DNA from: Laccaria trichodermophora
Taxonomy: Eukaryota; Basidiomycota; Agaricomycetes; Agaricales; Hydnangiaceae
Length of the DNA: 64,000 bases
Assembly (NCBI GenBank): GCA_018417955.1
Contig: JACTVC010000017.1
Coordinates: 1,116,001-1,180,000 of the forward strand
Direction: 5' to 3'
Of this stretch, positions 10,964 to 22,717 are shown piece by piece; position 1 is the first letter of the stretch, and every line of letters begins with the position of its first letter. The translations under genes and the position numbers were made by a program. The notes beneath the pieces were generated by a model, which worked only from the letters and a program-made list of their open reading frames with translations, ran no database searches and had not been told where the DNA came from.

Positions 10964-12194
10964 TCAGCGGCGGAAGCTCAGACGGTAGGCCAACAGCATT
11001 GTGAAGGCGAAACGGAGGAGTGGGTTTGAGACCGCAAGAGCTGCAGCAGCTGACTTGGCGGCTCCTCCTGAGGACGAGGACACAGACGCAGTATGGGAAG
11101 GGGTAGTAGATCCGGTAGTGCCATTGACAAACGGTGACGACGAATTGGACAGTTGCCTGGGTGCATAGACGGAGGGAATCGCGACCACAATGCTGTCAAG
11201 ATCTGCAAAACAGGGTCAGTTCCTCGCCAGAAGGAAAGAAAAAACGACGGACCAAAATACGACTGATTGACTCCCGCAAAGTTTGTAATCTTGAGAGTAT
11301 GCTGTGAGCTGTCCAGATTTGAGGCAAGGAATGCCAACGTTGGGACTTGTTGTTCGCATGTCATCCCGAAGGCGCCACCGCAGCCAGAAACTCCGTCAAA
11401 GAATAATGGGGTATTGCTGTCGAGCTGGACACTGTAGATTCCATGATTATTCATCTTGTCGCCCATAACATAAACGGCAGAACCATAGAAGGAAAGCGAA
11501 GCGCTTGCTTGGTCCCCGTTTGTATACGACGTCCCCCCACCACTGAAGGCGGGACTGGTATTGTGCCACCACGTTCCTGTGTAAGTGACAGCGGCGTCAT
11601 CTTCTTGATAGGTTTTGTTTTGCACAGTGGCTCTTAAAATCGATTAGAGGACACGAGACAAGTAACTTGAACGCTAACACACCCTGCAGGCGCCAACTGG
11701 ATCGTCGTGCTGATATAGTCCAACAAAAAAGCGTTCCTGCCTTTATCCCCGTTGCTAGAGACGGCTCCAAGATTACGGAGGACGAGATTGTGGTTTGCGA
11801 AAGTCAGATTTGAAGCGAAGTACAGGAGCGACGAAGACGTCGCGTTGACAGCCTGGTATGCGCTGTGCGTTGAAGAAACAGAGTCAATGTCTACTTCGAA
11901 TGAACCTTGCCCTGGTCCCAAAAGCCCATAAATATAGATGGCTGGCCCTATCGTTCTCCGTCAGTTGACTCCAAAGTACAACAACGGCAGTGAGCACATA
12001 CCCGTGAAATTGAATGACAACGAAGCGGCCTTCGTTTCCGTTTGATGGTACGTCCCTCTCATCCATGGAGAGGCCGAAGCATTGAAGGTTGGGCTCGAGG
12101 GGTCGGGAGTGACCCAAACCGCCTGATCGTCGTACCCGAGGACGCTGTCAAAGTCGTCGATAGTTACATTCGTGTTCACGGCCGTAGAATCCAT
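10964..12194 (-). CDS. Secreted or surface glycan-type protein with C-terminal hydrophobic tail (duplicated gene, intact copy)
   Basis: I do not recognise a named family. The layout resembles the many agaricomycete surface proteins that have two beta-sandwich halves, a Ser/Thr stalk and a hydrophobic tail. Exons encode VTIDDFDSVLGYDDQAVW, then (after an intron at the FNFTG-PAIYIYG joint) GLLGPGQGSFEVDIDS. After an intron at the PAG-ATVQ joint comes a second half with SFYGSAVYVMGDK and FDGVSGCGGAFGMTCEQ. A final exon encodes LDSIVVAIPSVYAPRQL, a Ser/Thr/Ala stalk and a 20-residue hydrophobic end, probably a GPI signal or membrane anchor. There are many N-glycosylation sequons. The listed start (12194) is the first Met of the conserved block. 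No convincing signal peptide was found upstream, so an N-terminal exon may be missing here or lost. A broken copy lies immediately upstream at 12680-13711. Confidence 0.7.
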
Positions 12195-12304
12195 TTCCAG
12201 AGTAAGTTTTTCGTGGTTACGGAGCCGTTTGAGTGCGAGAGGCCGTGGTGGTGGTGTGGAGCGCTGGCAACGTGCAGCATCTGAACCAAGGTGAGGCCGC
12301 GGTA

Positions 12305-12437
12305 AGCACCTCCGCGATGTTACGTTGACAATGCTGATCGCATGCTCCGCGGTTCATCGACCACCCAAGCTGGCATGACTGTTGAAAAGTGCACTGGACT
12401 TGTTTCAAGCGGAAATATAGAATTGCAGCCGTTGAGA
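12305..12437 (+). pseudogene. Stray WSC-domain exon fragment
   Basis: This segment repeats 10133-10258 of the GH71 gene's WSC exon at high identity, starting at the codons for CYVDNADRMLRG. It carries one-base differences that break the frame (for example, TTTGTTTC has become TTGTTTC near 12400). It joins directly to a copy of the spacer found near 10700, so the piece between (second half of the WSC domain and stop) has been deleted. No GH71 sequence precedes it. It is a passenger of the tandem duplication, not a gene. Confidence 0.85.
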
Positions 12438-12679
12438 TGGCGCGCACCGCCCTGTATTCCTATGTACAAAACACACATATCCTTTCAAGTTCCTTTATGC
12501 ACATCTGAGGCTGTAGTCGTTAGTTTTCGCCTTGACAGACGAGTTTGAATGGCAGTTTTTTGACCGCGTACTACAGCGTGATGAGGCGTACTACAGTGTA
12601 ATGAGGGTATGACGGTGAGGTATATAACCACCTAGCACATAGTTGGGTCATGGCAAGGCTACTCGTTAGGGTTACAAAA

Positions 12680-13711
12680 TCAAAGCGTATTGTCCATAAA
12701 GCTCGACTTGGCCGCTCCTCCTGAGGACGAAGACACAGACGCAGTTTCGGAAGGGGTAGATCCGGCAGTGCCATTGACAAACGGTGATGACGAATTGGAC
12801 AGTTCCCTGGGTGCATAGACCGAGGGGATCGTGACCACGATGCTATCAAAATCTGCCCAACAGGGTCAGTTCCTCGCCAGAACGAGGGAAAGATAACGGA
12901 CCGAATTATGACTGATTGACTCCCGCAAAGTTCGTAATCTTGAGAGTATGCTGTGAGCTGTCCAGATTCGAGGCGAGGAATTTCAACGAAGGGACTAGCT
13001 GTTCGCATGTCATCCCGAAGGCGCCACCGCAGCCAGAAACTCCGTCAAAGAATAATTTTGTATACGTCGACCCCCCGCCACTGAAGGCGGGACTGGCATA
13101 GTGCCCCCACGTTCCTGTGTAAGTCACAGCGGAGTCAGTTTCTTGATACGTTTTGTTTTGCACAGTGGCTCTAGAACACGAGACAAGTAACTTGAACGCT
13201 AACACACCCTGCAGGTGCCAACTGGATCGTTGTGCTGATATAGTCCAACAAAAATGCGTTTCCGCCTCCCCGTTGTTAGAGACGGCTCCAAGATTACGGA
13301 GGACGAGATTGTGGTTTGCGAAAGTTAGGTTCGAAGCGAAGTACAGCAACGAAGAAGACGTCGCGTTGACAGCCTGGTATGCGCTGTGTGTTGAAGAAAC
13401 AGAGTCAATGTCTACTTCGAATGAACCTTGCCCTGGACCCAAAAGCCCATAGATATAAATTGCTGGCCCTGTCGTGCTCCGTTAGTTGACTCCAAGTTAC
13501 AGCAATGGGAACGCTTACCCGTAAAATTGAATGACACTGAAGCGGCTTTCGTTTCCGTTTGATGGTACGTCCCCCTCATCCATGGAGAGGCCGAAGCATT
13601 GAAGGTTGGGCTCGAGGGGTCTGGAGTAACCCAAACGGCCTGATCGTCGAATGCGAGGACGCTGTCAAAGTCGTCGATAGTTACATTCGTGTTCACGGCT
13701 GTAGAATCCAT
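12680..13711 (-). pseudogene. Broken duplicate of the surface glycan-type protein gene
   Basis: This is a close copy of the gene at 10964-12194, in the same orientation. Four lesions are visible against its sister. First, four bases are missing around 13261 (GGGGAGGCGG where the sister has GGGGATAAAGGCAGG), which shifts the frame. Second, the intron after the PAG codon is shortened to 37 nt. If that intron is left in, the frame is restored, producing the continuous 178-codon frame 12906-13442. Third, 111 bases (37 codons, the SFYGSAVYVMGD part) are deleted in frame near 13063. Fourth, the conserved NQSYF becomes NQS-stop near 12911. The downstream exon survives but has lost the hydrophobic tail. 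The copy probably makes no anchored protein. Confidence 0.85.
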
Positions 13712-13992
13712 TTCCAAAGTAAGTTTTTCGTGGTCACGGAGCCTTTCGAGTGCGAGGTGGTGGTGGTGGTGGTTTGAAGCGCTGGCAACGGCAGCATCTG
13801 AACCAGGGGTGAGGCAATAACTTTTAAGCATCTTCGGACAGTCTTGGCCAGGTAGCCAGGAACACCATCTTCCGGACTTTTTCCGCCCATGTCGCTGACC
13901 GCAAGTCACATTCTTATATCAAGGTAGTCTCATACAATGTAAATGTGATTTTCACCTCTTCATCGTCTCTGGATAACCATGCAGCGCCCAAC

Positions 13993-15573
13993 TTAGTGTC
14001 TCAACACCCGAATCACAACTTTTCCTGTGTGCGCTTGCGACTCGAGATAGGCATAAGCCTTGATTGCGTCTTCGAACTTGAAATGTTTGTGAATGACGGG
14101 TCTGGTCACTGCTGGGTTCGCCTCCATCGCGCGAATCATGTCTTTGAACCTGTGGCCATGACAGATGAATACCATGAAGTCGAACTCATAAGCACTTACT
14201 GTGTGACGGAACCAACCATGATACCCCGAAGCACGACAGATTTACCAATGATGAGTTTGACCAGGTCAAAATCGGTGTCGTCCTGATTGGAGGCGTGAGC
14301 GCACACAGGCACTGATGAAGTTATTACCTACCTTGGAGACGAAACCAATCAAATGCACTATGCCCCCATATCGAGCTGCATTGACTGAGCGTGGCAGAGT
14401 CCCCTTTCCGCCAACCTAAAAAGGGGTATGACAATGGTCCGCCAAAGCAATTGCAAGTCACACATACTTCGACGACATGGTCAACGCCGACACCCTTCGT
14501 CTGACAAACAACAAAGGTTGGAACAAGGAAAGAGGCAAGAAAGTGTTAACTGGAGCCTACGATTTTCAAAACTTCATCGTCCCAATTCGGAGTCGTTCTG
14601 TAGTTGATGGTATGTTTGGCTCCATGCTTAGCAGCGAGCTTCAACTTCTCGTCCGAAGAGGATGTTGCAATGACAATCGCACCAGCTGCAATGGCGAACT
14701 GCAGTGCAAAGCTAAATGAGGGGCAAGTGAGGGATTACAATATTGACAAAGGGTTGAACTGACAACGAAACGCCCCCAGTGCCCAGAACGAGAACAAAAT
14801 CGCCAGATTTGATTGGCTTATGTCCATTCAAAGCATTGTAAGCCGTCAAGCCTGCGCAACTGAAGTAGGCAAATCAACAGTAAGAACAGCAAGCTTAGTA
14901 TTAGACCACCGTACGGGAGCGTAGAGCTTTCTTCATAGGACAGATGATTAGGAATGCCAACGAGTGACTAAAATAACAGGCTCAATAACTTATAGGAGAG
15001 ATGACTGTGCGAACTCACGTATGCAGGAAATGTTTTGTACTCCGTCAAAACCCCATCAGCTTGGCCACCATGAGCTGATCTCAAAATCTCCTCGTTGGTG
15101 TCCCCGTGAATATGTTCAAAGGCGAAATTAGCGCAAACCCGGTCGCCTTGCTTCCATCCTTTGACGTCCGACCCAAGGGCGACAATGTCGCCAGCCATAT
15201 CGGAGCATGGAACGATGTTTTCTGTACGGCTGGAAGTAATGAGAGGTAATAAAATGCACCAATCAATTGGGGATATGAAATACCCAACAGGGTAATGCCC
15301 ATTGGCAACCAAAAGATCCCGGTACTGTGGTGGTTCCGTTAACTTTACAGGCTCGGGGTCGAAGATGTTGGAAAGTGAGTTACTTGGAGCGAAACAGCAT
15401 GCACTCTGACCAAAACCTCGCTGGGGCGGGGCTGCGGCGTTGGCCTCTCTTGCAGCTTCAAATTGTTGTAAGAGCCAACCTAAAATGTGGAGCGTGAACT
15501 TTGAGAATAGGTTGTGATAGTCGCTGCACACTTTGGGAATGATATATTCATGAGTTGTAGCGGGGAGAGCCAT
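13993..15573 (-). CDS. Medium-chain dehydrogenase/reductase, zinc-less quinone-oxidoreductase-like
   Basis: This is an NAD(P)-dependent alcohol dehydrogenase-like enzyme of the fungal group that includes S. pombe SPCC1773.06c; the substrate is unknown. After removal of short introns the frame reads MALPATTHEYIIPKVGSYNN, then EVLVRVHAVSLQ-YRDLLVANGHYP, ENIVPCSDMAGDIVALG and GDRVCANFAFEHIHG. It continues with SLVGIPNHLSYEESSTLPYGLTAYNAL, the Rossmann fingerprint VLVLGTGGVS, FALQFAIAAGA and GGKGTLPRSVNAARYGG, and ends in AHTGKVVIRVLRH. The catalytic zinc Cys of classical ADHs is replaced by Tyr (YRDLL), and no structural four-Cys loop is seen. Every apparent stop in the raw frame falls inside a GT-AG intron, so the gene looks intact. 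About 350 residues is normal for the family. Confidence 0.88.
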
Positions 15574-15613
15574 TTGGAAAAGCGAAGGAACATTCAATGG
15601 GCATTGGGACCCA

Positions 15614-15624
15614 TAATATATATC
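15614..15624 (-). promoter_or_regulatory. TATA-like element of the dehydrogenase gene
   Basis: The minus strand reads ATATATATTATG about 40 nt upstream of the start codon at 15573. This is a plausible TATA box supported only by sequence and position. Confidence 0.3.
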
Positions 15625-18600
15625 CACGGAGTAACTGCTGAAACCAATGACCTTGCGATGACCTCACAAACAATTGATGCGGAGGAGGACTGAATGAATA
15701 TGTTGCACTCAATAGAAAACCGAGAGTGGTTTATATGTCGATTCTTAACGCCATTCAAATTGGTGTGGTTGAAACCTGGTCGTCTCGGATGAAGTTTGTG
15801 CGTCGCGGCGAGCAGAGGAATTTGAAGAGACAGGAGGAGGCTCAAAACCGACCCAGTAGAGCACGAGTCATGAGCCTGAGCCCCTCAAAAGTTTGAGCGT
15901 ACATTTATACTTGGCCACGATTCATCCAGAGTCTAGGCAGCTACCTTCAGCGGCGAGCGCTATTGGACGAAATAGCAAGAGCGGACAACTCATTTGAGTG
16001 TGTGTGTTTATTGAATTAGCAAGCGTAACACACAAACACTGGCAAGCATGACTCAAACTTCATTTATTTAACAAACGTTCACCAAAATGCCACCACTACA
16101 TCGCAAAAAGAAAATAGCTCATTGTAAGGTAACCGTTTGGTGATTTTATATGTGGATATTAAACTAATGGAGGGAGTTGGTACAGCTGGCTCATGTTCAC
16201 AACGTCTCAAGATTCCGGCCGTGACCCTGGCTTCTCCTGGTGTTTTATATAGTGGCAGAGCTGTTCCTGCGACGCGTTTACGTGTCGCTGTTCAACTTGT
16301 CACTGGTTTACCCTCGATGAGTATGTGTAGACATTGGTTCAGTTTGGGTTCAGTTTCTTTTTTTGTCAACTGCGGTGCTATCTGGACTCTGAGGTCTGAC
16401 GGGCCTCTTGTTCGGGGTGTGTCACGGTTTCCTTTTGTCGTTGACCCTGTCAATAGCCTCAGGATCATGCCAGGACTCAATGTACTTCAAAAAACAGCCC
16501 GGATGGGGCTCGGTTGAATGCGACGTGACTCTGGTTAAAGGCTTTTCTGTCCACATTCTGTTTTCCTGCCTTAACGAGGATTACAAGTGCGTTGAGAAGA
16601 CTATCCAATTGTGCTTGTGCCAATCGGTGGTTCTGCAAAGTGGTGATATTGGCTACAGGCCTCAAGTGACCAGTTAGTACCCAAAACTACCTAGCTCCAA
16701 AGCAGGCGCCAGATTATCCTGTCTGTCGATCTTTTACCTGTCCACTGGCTTTGACGGTTCAGGGAGACGGATGATGGGAATTTTGCTGCAAAGCATGACG
16801 AGCCGACACCGCTGATTTCTCCTGCGTCCAACCGGGCCTGTATTCAAGAAAAGCCTGGGAGCTCCGCCACCCTTATGATGTAAGTGCAAGAGCTACATGT
16901 ATAGCAGGACATTTGGAAATGTTTCTTATCCGAAAGACTGTAAAACTTGAACGCAAGCTGCGACTGTGTCCCTTCCAAAATGTTAAAACAACCCAGCGCC
17001 AATTTTCGGAATCTCGAAGTCGATCGTCTCATTGAAGCGCCGATGAAAAAACCTGAGACTAAGCGGTACGAATGTCCCTTTTGGTCAACCCTGTCGACAA
17101 CACCGCTTCATAAATATGTGGTGCTCAACACCGACCTAATCGCAAAATATGCGCTGTCAATAGACAGACATCGTCGGAAAAGCCCCGACCTCGATTACTT
17201 GATAACCGCGACCGGCCTCATGGATCTGGATGTGCTCCTTATAAACCTTTCCCCAGACCTTGGAAATTAGCCTTGTACACGGCTCAGCTTCTTTCCCCGT
17301 CGCTTCCTCTTATCTGTGGGGGAGGATTTACGGCGAGTGCTAATCTGTCTCACAGACAACTCGCGCCAGACCCCCGTGGCAGGTGCGACTTTTTTGTAAC
17401 CTTTTACAAGCGTGCTATTCTTGTCACCTTGTCTCCAGATGTTCTCAATACGATCGCCCCACTGCTGGTCTCACGCTCGGCCAGGAGGCCTATCATCCGA
17501 CGCTGCCGTCTGCCTCCCGGAATTAACGGACGAGCCTACTTTCTGTGATTTCGTCAAGGAGGCTGTCATGTTCAACCACCGAGCTTGCCACAATCTCCTT
17601 TCGCCGCCGTGAAGCGCAATTTCAGAGATTTCTCTTCTCCTTGAGTGTGGTTGGTACTGAGCGTAAATTTGAGGTTGCATCTGACAAGCGAAACCGGCCG
17701 ACGTCCACTCTGTTGTCCCGGCGGAACTCCGCTGGATAGAGGTCCTGTGGAGACGCCCTGCCACGGCGTTCCGTAGGGTGCCCCTCCCCCCGTTTCAAGT
17801 GGCTGACGAGCAGCTCGCCGTGGCGTTGGTATCCTCCTGGTGCTGTCAATCTATATCTTTGGGGTGTCTGGGAAGCCACGCTGCTTGATTCGCGATGTAG
17901 CGTTAGCCCTGCCGCCGGACCACCCTCAATCTCCGTTAACTTATCTCTCGTTCAACCTTGGTCTAAGCCACCGCAATGACCACAGCTCAGCCGATCAAAT
18001 GTGGTGTCCTCATATACAACATTTTAGGGAAGCCAATAACAGCCCGAGGTGAATCTACGCCCCATCACGGGAGCGTCAAGTCAGAAAAAGAGGCCGCGAA
18101 CGAGGCTGCCATCCAACTCTCTTCCGATCAACTATCGGGAATGTTTGTGCGCTCTTCATGCGAATCACAGTGGCTCGTCAATATTCGACACTGATCCGCC
18201 AATCAATCGTCGGCTTCCAGGTTCTATATGCGACTCCTTGAGAAGGCCTTTCAGCCGCACGCGTGCCTTCAAAACCGTTCGTTTCCTACATGACAAGCCT
18301 GGCGGCAGCAGGTTCCTGCGTTCATAGCATAATTTTGTGAGTCTCGATTCATGTTCCTTGAGCTTGAGGGATATGGGCCAGAGATGCGCTAAAATTTACT
18401 CTCCTCACTGGCTAAAAAGAAATTCTGGAAATTCTGTAGTGCTTTGTTCACGCCGAACAAGTCCGGTTGAAATTCAAAGCCTACTGGTTATGAATTATGT
18501 ATACATACAAGAGGGATGCGTGGACAACGGTTATATGCCCATACATATCTCGACGTCAAATTATAGCGAAGTGGGTCCGACCACAAGCTCAGAATCCAAG

Positions 18601-18722
18601 TTTGAGGATCCAGGATTCATATATATAAATTGGCTCTGCGATTACATGTTCCAATTAACAGACATCTGGAGCGATTAAGGTGATACAAGAATATCTATGA
18701 CACATTGGCGAAGTCCCGGCAT
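15625..18722. other. Gene-poor region
   Basis: About 3.1 kb contains only short ORFs (all below 130 codons) without domains, signal peptides or convincing splice structure. The part from 17270 to 18330 is more GC-rich and could be very old decayed coding or transposon sequence, but I cannot name it. Confidence 0.4.
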
Positions 18723-19954
18723 TCATACCCCCGAAGCAAGACGCTTCCGCGCATACTCTACAAAATCATCTATCGTCGAGGGCCACGATCCTAGAGGAGT
18801 AATGTCGATATCCCGGTCAGCACTGACCAGTAATATAAGCAAAGAACCCACCTTCTGTGTCATACTCAGTAAATTTGGAATCAATCGAGCGGATGAAGTC
18901 GAGGAACTGGGGAAATGAAGCAGAAGTGTTAGTCGGAAGGGGGTTACGCGGAGCATCGTAGAAGGAAGCCAATTGAATGAGATATTAGAACACGAACCAT
19001 GACCCAAGTATCTTTGCTGACGCCTTTGCCGCCCTTTTCGTTCAAGAAATCGAACCACCATGTCGTATACTCTTCCTTCCACCCATCACTTTTGTTGTCC
19101 ATCCTGACGTCACCGTCGGGGTCGACGCGGGCCAACGCCCCACCATGAAGCCCATGCGGAAGAAGAAGACCCCAAAAAGCCTGTGCAGTCTCGATGCCTG
19201 CACAAATCAATCACAGTTAATTCTGGGAACCTCATTGCTAAATAAATATATTCATACCAAGGCTTCGTTGACCATCGCTCCGCGCAAACTCAAATGTGTG
19301 ATTGTACACCTTTTGAAAATAGTCTGGATCTCGTCCGAGTTGGTCTCGCAGTTGCACCAAAGTGGTCTTCATGCTGGGTATCGAATCACATCTGATTGAA
19401 AGAAGACACCAGATTGAGGTGTACGAAGAGCCCTGTGAGGATAAAGAACACGTACCCAAGGTTCTTCCACCCCTCTGTCCACCCTTGCTTCGTCCATTCC
19501 CCAACTCTCGGTGACTTGAGCTCGTACGCAATCGCAAGCAATACAACGTCCTCGGGGTTGACCGCGAGATCCTCGCAAAGCCTGATGGTTCCGTCGACGG
19601 TAATCTCTTTGCTATCTGGGTCTATGGGGGCGATTAGTCTGAGTATAAGTTTAACCAATGTATTCATACCCTTGTATTTATCGAACAGCGTGCCCAGTTT
19701 ACCCGTTGATGGTGGGCCTGTGTCTCTCGTCTTCTGCTTCGTGGGAGTGCTAAAGGCATTTGGATCGTTGTAGTAAGCGTCGATGGCTACGTCAACTCGT
19801 TTGTGAGCCTCTAAGAACTTTTTGGCATCTCTCGCGCTGATCAGTCCTGTGATCAGTAAAGATCATGAAGGCCCTAGATAAGGTGGGCCACTCACGAAGC
19901 CCCTGTCACCGCACAGAACTGCGAAATGTTCTCATCTAGTTTCCGGTCGACCAT
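18723..19954 (-). CDS. DCN1: DCN1-like cullin neddylation co-E3
   Basis: DCN1 binds Rub1/Nedd8 E2 and cullins and promotes cullin neddylation, activating SCF-type ubiquitin ligases. The start is the Met of MVDRKLDENISQFCAVTGAS. This begins a UBA-like domain (DAKKFLEAHKRVDVAIDAYYNDP). After a Ser/Thr-Pro linker comes the potentiating-neddylation (PONY) domain: ITVDGTIRLCEDLAVNPEDV, LLAIAYELKSPRVGEWTKQG, MKTTLVQLRDQLGRDPDYFQ, VYNHTFEFARSDGQRSL, YTTWWFDFLNEKGGKGVSKDTW, MFLDFI and DITPLGSWPSTIDDFVEYAR. Between the tryptophan exon and the ending there is a fungal insertion with PDGDVRMDN. Domain order and length match the family. An additional short 5' exon upstream of 19954 is possible, because coding-like codons (TNPYRYLKNPS) directly precede this Met after an AG. 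Confidence 0.9.
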
Positions 19955-22717
19955 GGAGGGATTCTTGAGATATCTGTAGGGGTTCGTCTGGTGGGGTTAA
20001 GGTAAACGCGATAAAGAGTCGAGCATCGGGATGAAGAGTGCACGTGGGTCAAGTCAGCAAAGCAGTGCAACTTGAGTGCAACAGGTAAATTCCGATAGTA
20101 AGTTGCGACTACAAATTAAATAAGACCGACCACAGCAAGTACCGCAATTGAAGTAAAGCTCAACAGCTTTTTTTTCTTTTTTGATAGATCATAGGATTGA
20201 GAGTGTGATCATGAGCTCGCTCACCCAACGCTCACCGAAGATTTGAAGTTACAGCTCGGAGTTTTGCGAGCGGGAATCGAAAGTTACCACTACACTACAT
20301 GACCACGGCTTCGTGTCACGCATCACAGAGGCCTCTGAAGGAAGGGAAATGAGGGTGATGTCACGCATCACACCGACTTTTGAAGGCGTTTTCGCTTACT
20401 CTAAAATAGCATTTTTTTTCCGGGGCCTGCGGCACCCCAAGCCATGTAAACCATACTGATGATTTGACTACTTTCTAACATATTACAGTTGTTTAACATT
20501 TTTTTGATTGACAATGGCCTCTGTTCAGGACACCCAATGCACATGGATGAAGAGATCATACTCTTCGTCACGCATCACATCGGCTACTGAGGTGATGAAG
20601 AGATGGTCGAAATGTGTCACACCCGAAAGGGCTGGAAGACATGGTCGTATTAGTACAGTAATTTCCAGGCTGAACAAAACCAAAGTCATTCTCTGCTTCT
20701 TTTTTTCTGCTTCTTAGCCTATATGTTCTCCCGACATGAGCCCCTGGACCCTTCTCAATAATGGAACGCTCGCGTCTGCAACGATCAGACTGAAATTCTG
20801 ATCAATCTCCTTCAGCGTCTTTCTTGTGCCGCATACGTAGTAGGTACTATAGAATTTCGGGCCGTCTAACCAATTGTTCAAAGGTTCCCCGACATTTTGC
20901 AGGATTGACGCCTTCACCCGTTTCTGACGGGGCCGGATTCGACGACCTCATGTGCACACTTTCAAGTTGCCTTCAACTACCCAACATGTCAATCTGAAGG
21001 CTTGGAAACTGATTTCTATCCTGCTCGGAAATTGGAATTACGTCCGCTTCCCTTATTTGCATACGTCAATTACCAACTGTTGGAGAAGTAACTACGACCG
21101 CCGAGCGCATCAACAGACCGGATCGTGAAATATCCTCCGCTGTATACGTAGACTCGCAAGCTCTTCCTGCCGGTGACTTGCGCAGCCTCATCGTGAATGT
21201 GAACCAAATCGGGCTTGGGCAGGTCCTGTCTCCAGTGCAACTCCCATCTATGAATGGATAATCTAGCAATCAAATGTCGAAAATCAACATTTCAGTTCCA
21301 CAGGATATCCGCACTCCCGCTGCGTGTCAAGTCGAGCTGAATCAGAAGCACTTTCGTTGACGAGCCTCATTTCTGATTACTCCTCGGCAGGTCCCAGCCT
21401 AATTCTATCATTTATAACCTCCGATCCTTTCATCTGCTTTCTTTCCCCTTCAGGAGGAACAAGTGAATCAGGATGATTACCTTGTCGGCTATTAGAGCGA
21501 CGCCGCGAGAGCACATGCCATCATGCTAGGGCTTCGCAGTGGACATTGCATCTAAACCGCACATTATATCAGCACCAACAGATTTCTCAGTCAAACGGTC
21601 TGTATGCATGTATACATGTCCAGTACATCCTGGCTTGCAGTTGCCGCAATTATTGATTGTTGACTCAATGCCAGACGTTCCAACGAGCGCCTGGCGTACC
21701 GACGGATCAACTTGTGCCATCAGTGCACGTCGTTGCACCTGGCTGCATCCCACTCGAATTTCTGATGAGGTTTACTCTGACTCAAGCTCACGATATACTC
21801 TTCGCATGTGTATGTACTAGAGTGAAACGGAATAGACTCACGGTTACCTGTGTTGCCTTATAGGCGTATAAGGACCGCACTGGATCCCTATACTCCCTTT
21901 AGTCCCCTTGGGGGAAAGTACTTTCTTTCGAGATTTCAATATCTCCCCATCGGTCAATAATCATATGCAATGCGAAGTCCCTAGGAGTTCCCAACTTTAC
22001 CCGAATCGACCAGCTCGTGTTTTCCCTCAATCGAGTTAATTCATTGAACTTGAATGGAATACACAACAAAAAGGACCAAGGTATCTTCATGAATAATTTC
22101 CGAGTGTGGCGCAAAGCTAGGACTGGAGGCACAGACGGAAGCGTATCAAGTATCTAATAACCAACGGATCTAGGGCGGCATGCCCCGCACCGAATTTCTC
22201 ACACCAGGACGCGCGAAATCGATCATGATCAGTGCAATCCTTGATTGAGACGGGGCGTCAAACCACAAACTGATGGTTAATCAAATCGGGCAAGAGCCAG
22301 GAATAAATTTTGTGGTGCGTCATGATATGGACTGAAGACTCCAGTGAAGTCATACCGCGATCGTTCTGGATGAAATATGATCGAAAGTTTCATTGGTTGG
22401 TGATGAATCGTGTGGACAAGCATGCGATAGCAATAATGTAGGTAGAATGCAGATTATCGCGAACATGAGGTAGCTGGCTGGTCAAGTTGCGTCGTCAAGG
22501 GCATGGTATGTATATATGAAGACAAGATGGGGTGAAATAGCTGCGACGCGGATCTGGGCGATATGAAAAATGGGAATGCAAGAACGGTGAAATAAAATAG
22601 GATCCGCGATGGATGGAGGATCAGGGGCGCAGATGACCACAGTACAGTTGCGGCGGTTGCATATGCCCGTTTACAACCCAGGGGAGGCGATACTCGAAAG
22701 AAATTTTATCCGGGCCA
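19955..22717. other. Gene-poor region with small repeats
   Basis: No supportable gene was found. Three copies of a short motif (TCACGCATCACA) lie between 20313 and 20580, and a truncated tRNA-like sequence lies near 20260-20312. A minus-strand frame at 20714-20917 and another at 21066-21273 look weakly protein-like but lack start context, splice partners and recognisable domains. Confidence 0.4.
20256..20312 (-). other. Truncated tRNA-like sequence
   Basis: The minus strand reads GGTCATGTAGTGTAGTGGTA, a good A-box and D-arm, followed after a few bases by TTTCGATTCCCGC, which resembles a T-loop and B-box. The anticodon arm between them is missing and the acceptor stem does not close. It may be a tRNA relic or the head of a tRNA-derived SINE. 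Support is limited to these two motifs. Confidence 0.3.

Larger units (their letters stand above)
10133..13800. repeat. Tandem segmental duplication (WSC exon, spacer and surface-protein gene)
   Basis: Unit 1 runs from about 10133 to 12300 and unit 2 from about 12305 to 13800. Each has the order WSC exon sequence (+), spacer, then the surface-protein gene (-). Unit 2 has lost most of the WSC exon end, parts of the gene and its 3' tail. Identity remains high in introns and spacer as well as exons, so the duplication is recent or under gene conversion. Confidence 0.85.

Noticed and set aside
16100..18700. Decayed LTR retrotransposon in the GC-rich gene-poor stretch
   Set aside because: No terminal repeats, primer site or reverse-transcriptase or integrase motifs could be found in any frame.
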